Below, piece after piece: positions 52,884 through 59,381 of a stretch of DNA of 59,381 bases (the stretch's first letter is position 1; each line of letters starts with the position of its first letter). The position numbers were made by a program, and so were the translations under genes. The notes beneath the pieces are model-generated. The model was given only the letters and a program-made list of their open reading frames with translations, was not told where the DNA came from and searched no databases. Origin of the DNA: a virus; IMG/VR virus record IMGVR_UViG_3300042401_000753, positions 1-59,381 of that record; one strand, 5' to 3'.

Positions 52884-54808
52884 TGTATTCAAAATGGGAT
52901 AACTTCCAGCTTCCTCAGTTAACTGAAAACAACTACGGAATCAATTGGCCAAAAGGAACGGTTCAGATTACCAAGGAGTTGATGTGCTTTAAGCAATGCC
53001 GAATGGGGAAGCGCGGCCCCGGCATGATGACAGCACTCACTCACTTCCTGAACATCCAACGTATGCTCTTTCCTACAAAGATTGAGCTATACGTTGATGT
53101 TGCCAAGGGAAGGATTTGGAATAACTATTACTTGGATGTTGCAAGTAAGCTATGTGACTTTGAGCATACCTTACTTACTGGACCGGCTTCAGCCAACAAA
53201 ACATACGGAGTTGCATCCTTTGACTTTACATCATGGATTTCTGCTCCGCATGAAACATTAGTAATGGTAAGCACTACATCCGGCTCTGCTTCTGAACGTC
53301 GTATCTGGGCAGACATTAAAGACTTCCATAGGGAAGCTAAGTATGAGGAATGCGGCATTGAACCTATTGGTGAAGTTGTTGAATACCTTAAAGCAATTGT
53401 ATATGATCCCGGTAAACAATTAGGAGGCAGTGACAAGAATAGCCGTGACTTCCGTAATTGTATTCAGGTTATTCCTATTGCTACAGACTCCAGTGGTGAG
53501 TCAGCACTAGCAACCATCCAGGGTTCTAAGAACAAGTTTGTTAACTGGACTCTTGATGAGATGGCTCAGATGCAGGAAGGAGTAACAAGACCAAACGGAA
53601 ACCTATCTCAGAATCCTCACTACCAATTTATTGGTATTGGTAACGCTAATGATATTACTGATCCTCATGGAAGGGATTGTATGCCATACGGAGGGCTAGA
53701 GTCTCTTAACATTGACGCAGATAGAGAATGGACTTCCGCTACAGGTAAAAGTGTTCTATTCCTTCATGGTGATGAGTCTCCTAATAACCATCCTTACATA
53801 GATCAGTCTACAGTTACTAAGGTTACTGACTATCCATTTCCTTACGCATCTAATAAGCTGTCAGCAGATAGAACAGCTATTGAATACGGATATGGAAACA
53901 AGGAAGAGGGTGAAGCAACTTCTGACTACTGGAAGTTCTGTAAAGGCTTTTGGCCACCTGCTACAGCAACAAGTGCTCTATACACAAAAAACCTCTTTCA
54001 AGAACATGATGCCTTGAAAGAGGGTGATGTATTAGTTTCTGGAGTTAGAACATTTGCAGCAGGAGACTTTGCATTTAGTTGCGGTGGAGATAGCAACTCT
54101 TTTTATACTATTAAGTTTGGATTTACTGCTCAGGGAAAGAAGCAGCTTATCTTTGCTAAAGAAGGCATCTCAGTAAGGTCTAAAGCAAAGAGCAACAAAG
54201 AGTTTATTAAACAGACTGCTCATTCATTCATTGATCTTATTGCCGCACATGGAGTAAGGTTTAAAGACTTTGGTGGAGACATTGGTAACGATGCTGCACT
54301 TACGTTTAATGAAATGAGTAAGTCTGGAAAGACTCATGAGCTTGTTGGTATCTCTTCTGTTGGTGCTGCTGGAGAACCTAAGAAGTATAAGAACAAAGTT
54401 ACTGAACTTTGGTTTAAGGCGCGAGATTTAATCAAGACTGGATTGTGTAGAGGTATTAACACACAATCTAAATACTACACTCAGTTATGCCAGAGGAAGT
54501 ATAATTCTTTAGGAAAGAACTTCTACGAGATTGAGAAGAAGAAAGAAATGAAAAAACGCATTGGCAGATCTCCTGATGATGCCGATGCGTTTATTTATTG
54601 CTGCTGGATGGTTATCCAGTCAGGCTTATTTGATGATGAGCTATCTGCTATTAATGAAGTTAAGACAGCGGAAGAAGAGGCAGAGGATGAAGCTCAACTT
54701 AAATATCTGAATGACATGGACCCACGTTTCAGGAATAGAGGAGAGGAAGACTATTCTCAGTTAACTGACTTCTCAGATATGATGGATGACTATGCTGACA
54801 TTTACTGA
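52883..54808 (+). CDS. terL: Terminase large subunit
   Basis: 641 residues with an N-terminal ATPase and C-terminal nuclease. ATPase: Walker B-like FVNWTLDEMAQMQEG (about 212-226); the P-loop region (QCRMGKRGPGMMTAL) lacks a classical G-K-S/T. Nuclease: the acidic sites FSCGGDSNSFY, KDFGGDIGND and SPDDADAFIYC are in the right order. It pumps DNA into the prohead and cuts it. The gene lies at the end of the late operon, far from the small-subunit candidate at 11916. The palindrome encodes QLTE near residue 12 and QLTD near 628. Confidence 0.85.
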   Translation: MYSKWDNFQLPQLTENNYGINWPKGTVQITKELMCFKQCRMGKRGPGMMTALTHFLNIQRMLFPTKIELYVDVAKGRIWNNYYLDVASKLCDFEHTLLTGPASANKTYGVASFDFTSWISAPHETLVMVSTTSGSASERRIWADIKDFHREAKYEECGIEPIGEVVEYLKAIVYDPGKQLGGSDKNSRDFRNCIQVIPIATDSSGESALATIQGSKNKFVNWTLDEMAQMQEGVTRPNGNLSQNPHYQFIGIGNANDITDPHGRDCMPYGGLESLNIDADREWTSATGKSVLFLHGDESPNNHPYIDQSTVTKVTDYPFPYASNKLSADRTAIEYGYGNKEEGEATSDYWKFCKGFWPPATATSALYTKNLFQEHDALKEGDVLVSGVRTFAAGDFAFSCGGDSNSFYTIKFGFTAQGKKQLIFAKEGISVRSKAKSNKEFIKQTAHSFIDLIAAHGVRFKDFGGDIGNDAALTFNEMSKSGKTHELVGISSVGAAGEPKKYKNKVTELWFKARDLIKTGLCRGINTQSKYYTQLCQRKYNSLGKNFYEIEKKKEMKKRIGRSPDDADAFIYCCWMVIQSGLFDDELSAINEVKTAEEEAEDEAQLKYLNDMDPRFRNRGEEDYSQLTDFSDMMDDYADIY

Positions 54809-55332
54809 TTCTTGTATCGCTTAATCTCTTCTCTTACATCATCAGTAGTGCATTCAAGTAATTCAGCAATTTCCTTGATTGGAGTATTAAACTTCTCTCT
54901 AAGGATTTCTACTTTACCTTGAATAGAAGGAAGGCTTGAGTCTTTATCTTTTTTTATCATTACTATGCTGCTATAAGCTGAAGGCGCTCGTTTAACTATT
55001 TTTAGTTTCTTTAATTTCATTTGATTAGGTTGTTGGTCCTCATCATCTAGTATTGTTGGATTCAGGATACGTCTTACACTTTCCCTTACCATTGCCCGGT
55101 ATCTGACTTTGGCTTCGTAATAGCAGTCAAAGCATTGCCGGGCATTTCCGTTTCTAAGGTAATCACTCCTTACTGAAGTATGACAACCGCAAGTTGAACA
55201 CAGGCATATCCAATAAGCATTTTGCATATGCTTATTGGTTACTCTTGAAGACTTAATTTCGTCAACCTTTACAACAGTAAGGAATCCGAACTTCATTCCA
55301 TTTAAGTCAATTAATGGTCTGCCTATTTCCAT
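54802..55332 (-). CDS. Zinc-finger and helix-turn-helix protein, 176 aa
   Basis: The N-terminal part follows the treble-clef pattern of HNH/AP2-type phage proteins: LNGMKFGFLTVVKV, then WICLCSTCGCHTSVRSDYLRNG and ARQCFDC with four cysteines. The C-terminal part is a probable helix-turn-helix (PIKEIAELLECTTDDVREEI). The catalytic HNH histidines are not visible, so it may be a DNA-binding regulator. It converges with the large terminase gene (7-base overlap). Confidence 0.65.
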   Translation of the reverse strand: MEIGRPLIDLNGMKFGFLTVVKVDEIKSSRVTNKHMQNAYWICLCSTCGCHTSVRSDYLRNGNARQCFDCYYEAKVRYRAMVRESVRRILNPTILDDEDQQPNQMKLKKLKIVKRAPSAYSSIVMIKKDKDSSLPSIQGKVEILREKFNTPIKEIAELLECTTDDVREEIKRYKNQ

Positions 55333-55625
55333 AAGGTATAAGACGGCCTGCCGCCTGGCTTTTTATTTGCTGTGTCTGTCTTTGGTTTAATTGTTTTAAT
55401 CTTGTCTTCTACGTATGCCAGAAACTTTTGGTATGCCTTGTATGCTTCTTCAAAGGTTTCAAACCTTTCGGATGCTTCTGGCGGAAAGCCCCTTCCACTA
55501 AGACTAGGCCCAACATTAAACTTATCGCCAACCCTGCCGTTTTCAATAATAAATAGAACATAAGGTTTATCAGGTTCGTATTTGTTAAACTCCTTTAGGA
55601 TTACTAGGTGAGTTGTTATGTTCAT
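55323..55625 (-). CDS. Hypothetical protein, 100 aa
   Basis: The start is taken at 55625 (MNITTHLVIL); the frame open upstream to 55712 overlaps the preceding gene. A small alpha/beta domain (YVLFIIENGRVGDKFNVGPSL) with a basic Pro/Gly end. Function unknown. Confidence 0.6.
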   Translation of the reverse strand: MNITTHLVILKEFNKYEPDKPYVLFIIENGRVGDKFNVGPSLSGRGFPPEASERFETFEEAYKAYQKFLAYVEDKIKTIKPKTDTANKKPGGRPSYTLWK

Positions 55626-56004
55626 TTTCTGTTGCAATACTGATTCCTGTTGCTTTAAGAAACTCTTCTTCCAGTTCAGGAAAGAATTTCTTACCGGCAT
55701 CTCCCTTACCAATCAAACATTTAGTAAGGTGAAGACAAACTTTGTTGTAATGTTTGTAGACAACAGTAACAGCTTCTTTCTCAGTTAACTGAAGTCTATT
55801 GCTTTCAAATTCAATAAACTTAAAGTATTCATTAAGTGTTGTAATAACGCAATCTTGCAACGTCATCATCATTGTTACTGGAATATACATTTGAGTATAT
55901 GCATCATAGAATCTAAAAAGCGCACGCTCAATAATACTTAGTGGATCATACGAGAGTAAGTTCACTTTTTCCTGAAACGATTCTGTTTTTAGATTTTGGT
56001 TCAT
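55585..56004 (-). CDS. Hypothetical helical protein, 139 aa
   Basis: Almost all-helical with no recognised domain. The palindrome encodes L-QLTEKEA near residue 73. Overlaps the RusA gene end by 59 bases and the next gene start by 41 bases in different frames. Confidence 0.6.
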   Translation of the reverse strand: MNQNLKTESFQEKVNLLSYDPLSIIERALFRFYDAYTQMYIPVTMMMTLQDCVITTLNEYFKFIEFESNRLQLTEKEAVTVVYKHYNKVCLHLTKCLIGKGDAGKKFFPELEEEFLKATGISIATENEHNNSPSNPKGV

Positions 56005-56503
56005 ATATGTTATTTAGTTCTTGTAGTTTGATTTGTATTTGTGGGGATTGATCTATCCTGCGATACACCTTGTCGATTCTTAGACTAACTAATACAGCGT
56101 CATCATCAATGATGTTAGCTCCGCGTATTCTTTTAATTACTTGTTTATCTTTATTTTTTGTTTGCTCAATGATATGATTACTCATTGAGTCTTGCAATGG
56201 CTTTAAGTAGTTATCAGCATCAGGTCTTGATGACTTGTAGAACTGAAGACTTAAACTTTTCCACAATGCTTTTGGTATTCCTTCAGGGCAAAGAGTTGGT
56301 CGCTCACAAACAAATAGGATAGTAAGGCGGACACACTTAGCGCCAGCAAACCGTCCTTTGAAGTTACGCATTGTAGATGCACACAACTTCATATAGTCTT
56401 TCTTTTCTTTTGGAGTATAAGAAAAACCTTTAGTTGTGTGCATCGTTTCCTTGTTTGCTAAAGGAGCAAAAGGCAATGTGAATTTAAGTTTTCTTAAAGC
56501 CAT
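55946..56503 (-). CDS. rusA: RusA-like Holliday junction resolvase
   Basis: 185 residues. Conserved acidic motif SRPDADNYLKPLQDSM (about 95-110) and the later IIDDDAVLVSLRIDKVY (about 137-153) match the catalytic Asp residues of RusA. It should cut four-way junctions made by RecA pairing or replication, and may debranch DNA before packaging. It is longer than E. coli RusA (120 aa) because of N- and C-terminal extensions. Confidence 0.9.
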   Translation of the reverse strand: MALRKLKFTLPFAPLANKETMHTTKGFSYTPKEKKDYMKLCASTMRNFKGRFAGAKCVRLTILFVCERPTLCPEGIPKALWKSLSLQFYKSSRPDADNYLKPLQDSMSNHIIEQTKNKDKQVIKRIRGANIIDDDAVLVSLRIDKVYRRIDQSPQIQIKLQELNNIYEPKSKNRIVSGKSELTLV

Positions 56504-56723
56504 ACAAGTTATGAAGTTCAGTTAACTGAGATTGATTGAAGAGAATGTGATTCTTATTATAGGCTTTAAGAGCAGTAACGTCAATCATTTGTCCGTCGTT
56601 ATCCTCAATGCTTCTTATAAATCCGTTCTTCTCAATTATAACATTAACTGGAATTAAATCATTACTTATATCTCTTAAAGTAAACTGACTAAGTATGCAT
56701 CCTTCTGGTATGACTATAGTCAT
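56484..56723 (-). CDS. Hypothetical protein, 79 aa
   Basis: Start set at 56723 (MTIVIPEGCIL) with a fair AAAAGGT before it; the longer open frame would lie inside the primase-helicase gene. The end is Q-S-QLTEL, from an exact palindrome. Function unknown. Confidence 0.6.
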   Translation of the reverse strand: MTIVIPEGCILSQFTLRDISNDLIPVNVIIEKNGFIRSIEDNDGQMIDVTALKAYNKNHILFNQSQLTELHNLYGFKKT

Positions 56724-56730
56724 TACCTTT

Positions 56731-58674
56731 TTAGAACGCTGCTTCTTCTTGATCCCCTCCGTTGATGATGAAGTGTTCGTAGATTTCTTTTGCATATGGT
56801 TTTGTTTCTGCTGCGTAAACTCTTGATACTCTGTAGTTCTCACGATCAAACCAGATAGGGTATCTACCTGTGTTGCCGCCAACCTTTTGTTTGTCCACGT
56901 TAATATAACCGTCAGGGATTCTTTTAGCATCCTCAACAGTAATAGATTTAGGTTCTTCACCGGGCTTTGCATACCTTGATTTGAAACCACCCTTATCTTT
57001 ATACTTTGTTGCTTGCTCAACCATTACCTTCTTCATCTTGTTCTTCCAGACTGTAACGGAATTGAATGTTTCTACACCAAAGGCAGAAGCTCCCTTGATC
57101 TGCTGAAGACCGGGCATCTCTGCTATGTCATTGTCATTACCTTTTCTTGAGTGAGCAACTAGATGATAGTGAGCGCCAGTGTCATTCATGGAAGTAACAC
57201 AAGTGCTTACAAACTTATTAGCATCTTGATTGTCTTCGATGTTAAGGTCTGTCTTAGCAACGGAGTCAAAGATGAAGTGCTTTGCTCCATGCTTACGAAT
57301 AACAAACTCAGCAGTCTTAAGAACTTCCTCAAAAGGAGCGCGGCCCCGGAAGCTGTAGAAGAATATCTTCTTACGCATTGCTTCACCTACTGCAACGAAT
57401 GCATCATGAACATTCTTCTCCTTACTGTATTGCATTCCCAATGCATGAATCATAATCAATCCAGTAATAACATCAGTCTCCTCTTCCAGTGAAGCAATTA
57501 CTGAAGCCTCACCTTTAACGAATGCTAGGTATGCTGTATTCTGATACAAGGCATTTGATTTACCACCACCGGGAAAGCCTGTCCAGATAGTCATTTCCCT
57601 TGGCCGGATTCTGAAGTTGATTGTTTCTTCTTCATCCTCCCATCCCATAAAAGGAGTGCCTTGATCTTCTCTCTTACCTTGTGAGAGAATCTTGATAGCT
57701 GCCGTAGCAAGATCAGCAGCATCAACTAGCTTGTCAGGTTTAAACTCAATAGCAGAAGTAACTGCTGATACTAAATCAAAGTCATCTAAGTGAGCTTCGT
57801 TAGCATCAGTGTAATTAGCAGGAAGCATTATCCTCTTACACTTTTCAAAGCCAATCTTCTTTGCTATTGTTTCTACAGCTTCATTACCAGCAGCATCATT
57901 ATCAAAGCAAAGACAAATCTCAGTAAACTGAGAAATGAAATCCCATGAGTTTTCAATCCACTGCATTGCTGAAGTTCCAAAAGGAACACTTACAGCATTC
58001 TTTAATCCCTGTGCAGCAAAAGACATACAATCAATCTGTCCTTCTGTGATAATCAATTGATCTTTCTTATCACTTATTGCTTGATGACCAAACAATGTAG
58101 CAAGAGGATTTAAAGATTGAAGAACAGTCTTCTTAAGCTCCCCTGACTTGTTTAATACTCTCTTTAAAGAAGTGTAGTTAGCACCGCAAGGAACTGGAGT
58201 TCCGTCATGAGTATAAGTAATGAATGCGTATTCTTTATTATCTCTTGCTGATACATCATACTTTTTAAGAACATCAATTGGTATCTTTCTTACTTCAGTA
58301 AGGTATTTAAGGACTGCGGGATTCTCAGTTAACTGAGTCCAATCTTTCTTTGGTTTCTTCCAAGGTATTACCTTGTCGGTAAACTTTTTACTCATAGGTT
58401 TGTTGATTCCTAAAAATGAATGTGCGGCATCAATACCGGATTGCTTTGATCCATACTTAAGAGAAAAGAGTTCAAGCAAGTCACCTCTATCTCCCGTTGC
58501 TGCATCTTTAAATCTTCCTGTAGAAAGATAAACGTAAAGACTTTCACCATCTTCACCATTTATATTCCCAACAGAGAACCTTCCTCCACGCAGCTTACCC
58601 GCACCTTTAAATAAATAACTTAATGCAGCCTCTGCTTTATTAACTAGCAGTTTATTAATCTCAGTTGGAGTCAT
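56731..58674 (-). CDS. Primase-helicase (T7 gp4/DnaB type)
   Basis: 647 residues. Toprim primase: LIITEGQIDCMS and ICLCFDNDAAGN with the catalytic Glu and Asp residues. Helicase: Walker A WTGFPGGGKS (about 373), Walker B HFIFDSV, and a later HYHLVAHSRKG. An N-terminal zinc-finger is not seen; residues 1-110 form a helical DNA-binding start. It unwinds DNA and makes primers at the phage fork. It ends GGDQEEAAF, resembling the RecA and SSB ends. One exact palindrome encodes QLTEN, and a variant (TCAGTAAACTGA) encodes QFTE. Confidence 0.92.
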   Translation of the reverse strand: MTPTEINKLLVNKAEAALSYLFKGAGKLRGGRFSVGNINGEDGESLYVYLSTGRFKDAATGDRGDLLELFSLKYGSKQSGIDAAHSFLGINKPMSKKFTDKVIPWKKPKKDWTQLTENPAVLKYLTEVRKIPIDVLKKYDVSARDNKEYAFITYTHDGTPVPCGANYTSLKRVLNKSGELKKTVLQSLNPLATLFGHQAISDKKDQLIITEGQIDCMSFAAQGLKNAVSVPFGTSAMQWIENSWDFISQFTEICLCFDNDAAGNEAVETIAKKIGFEKCKRIMLPANYTDANEAHLDDFDLVSAVTSAIEFKPDKLVDAADLATAAIKILSQGKREDQGTPFMGWEDEEETINFRIRPREMTIWTGFPGGGKSNALYQNTAYLAFVKGEASVIASLEEETDVITGLIMIHALGMQYSKEKNVHDAFVAVGEAMRKKIFFYSFRGRAPFEEVLKTAEFVIRKHGAKHFIFDSVAKTDLNIEDNQDANKFVSTCVTSMNDTGAHYHLVAHSRKGNDNDIAEMPGLQQIKGASAFGVETFNSVTVWKNKMKKVMVEQATKYKDKGGFKSRYAKPGEEPKSITVEDAKRIPDGYINVDKQKVGGNTGRYPIWFDRENYRVSRVYAAETKPYAKEIYEHFIINGGDQEEAAF

Positions 58675-58683
58675 ATAACTGAA

Positions 58684-58857
58684 TTAATCTGAATAAGTTG
58701 GATGATTGTAATTAACAGGAGGTTTATTACAATCACACTTATCGTTAACGAATTTAGTTGCAACGTATGTAGAAGGCTTGTTCATTTCTTTAATCAAGAT
58801 GAAGTAAGAAATAAAGACTAATCCAATAGGAAGCATTATCAAAGCAGTGATTTTCAT
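58684..58857 (-). CDS. Small membrane protein, 57 aa
   Basis: MKITALIMLPIGLVFISYFILI is one membrane helix, followed by a short soluble tail with C-x-C (DKCDCNKPP). It lies between primase-helicase and SSB-like genes. Possibly an accessory membrane anchor; family unknown. Confidence 0.6.
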   Translation of the reverse strand: MKITALIMLPIGLVFISYFILIKEMNKPSTYVATKFVNDKCDCNKPPVNYNHPTYSD

Positions 58858-58879
58858 TGTTATATTATATTAAAGTAAT

Positions 58880-58903
58880 GCGGCCAGATAAAGCGCTGGC
58901 CGC
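58880..58903 (-). terminator. Hairpin after the SSB-like gene
   Basis: GCGGCCAG (58880..58887) pairs with CTGGCCGC (58896..58903), a perfect 8-bp stem downstream of the SSB-like stop. T-run is weak. Confidence 0.7.
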
Positions 58904-58920
58904 CCCGCTTGTTTTGTAGA

Positions 58921-59381
58921 TTAGAAATCTACTTCATCATCATCTTCAGGAGCAGGCTTGCCGCTACCGGATGATTTAGATTGCCCAAAGGATTTCTTTG
59001 GAGCCTCTTCTTCTTCTTCGTCATCTTCTTCAACAGGACGAGCTTGGCGCTTCTTACCAAGGTCATGTTCTTCGATCCACTCATTAAGGTGAGCAGTCAG
59101 GAAGTCCATACACTCTGTCTTGTCGTATGTCTTCTTCTTGTTAACGATCAGTTCTTTCCATTCTGGAATGTCATTATCTTCCAATGTCTGAGGGATTGGC
59201 TTTTGCTCATCTCGTTGATAGAGATTCCAGCCAGTTACCATCTTGTCTGGTTTAGACTGATGCTTTAGTTCGTATGGGTCAAACAGAACAGCATCCTCAA
59301 GGTCAATGTTCTGAACACGGCGGATAAACCGCATAGCATAAGAAGAGTCAAGAGATACAGTAAGTGTTACATTCCTGTATG
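58921..59381 (-). CDS. Single-stranded DNA-binding protein-like, C-terminal part (runs off window end)
   Basis: Continues the gene at 1..389 across the circle joint; 59255..59381 duplicates 1..127. The C-terminal 40 residues alternate acidic runs (VEEDDEEEEEAP) with a Ser/Gly linker and end DDDEVDF. The acidic tail with terminal Phe is a hallmark of phage SSBs. Confidence 0.6.
   Translation of the reverse strand, partial: YRNVTLTVSLDSSYAMRFIRRVQNIDLEDAVLFDPYELKHQSKPDKMVTGWNLYQRDEQKPIPQTLEDNDIPEWKELIVNKKKTYDKTECMDFLTAHLNEWIEEHDLGKKRQARPVEEDDEEEEEAPKKSFGQSKSSGSGKPAPEDDDEVDF
59255..59381. repeat. Right copy of the 127-bp terminal overlap
   Basis: Identical to 1..127. Shows that the contig is circular or circularly permuted. 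Removing one copy restores a continuous SSB-like gene of 240 codons. Confidence 0.95.

Overview
The window is one complete, circularly permuted genome of a tailed double-stranded DNA phage. Its first 127 bases are repeated exactly as its last 127 (1..127 = 59255..59381), so the unit is a 59,254-bp circle opened inside an SSB-like gene. A portal, scaffold and capsid block, T7-like short-tail proteins, a 2655-residue virion protein with a zinc-protease motif, and no sheath or tape-measure gene suggest a podovirus-like virion. The host cannot be read from the sequence. Most genes lack a clear Shine-Dalgarno sequence and start after an A/C-rich leader (often ACCAACA), which is compatible with Bacteroidota and similar hosts but does not prove it.

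Layout. (1) 54.8-59.4 kb joined to 0-9.8 kb, minus strand: replication and recombination genes (SSB-like protein, acidic-tailed protein, RecB/Cas4-like nuclease, two HNH proteins, RecA, UvrD-like helicase, RusA resolvase, primase-helicase). I see no DNA polymerase. (2) 9.8-13.4 kb: a gene-poor stretch with hairpins and a 48-codon gene, then a sulfotransferase-like gene, a CarD-like gene and a probable small terminase (the only plus-strand gene here). (3) 13.4-16.8 kb, minus strand: small unknown genes in repeated expression modules (AT-rich element, 5' hairpin, TTCTTAC leader, ORF, then ATTTCGGTCACGC near the stop). (4) 17.3-18.2 kb: a gene flanked by a 28-bp inverted repeat. (5) 18.2-19.86 kb: non-coding divergence region, with a possible origin and a structured RNA. 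(6) 19.86-54.8 kb, plus strand: small genes (one citrate-synthase-like), tail fibres, lipoproteins, portal, scaffold, capsid, lysis, tail genes, giant virion protein and large terminase.

The most striking feature is a 12-bp palindrome, TCAGTTAACTGA. I count 42 exact copies plus about 17 near copies spread over the whole genome. In genes it always lies in the one open frame (Gln-Leu-Thr-Glu/Asp) or supplies the stop codon. Between genes it often sits a few bases before a start codon or is built into hairpin terminators. A second dispersed motif, GTGACCGAAAT (9 exact copies), marks the 3' ends of the small-gene modules. I recognise neither as a described system.
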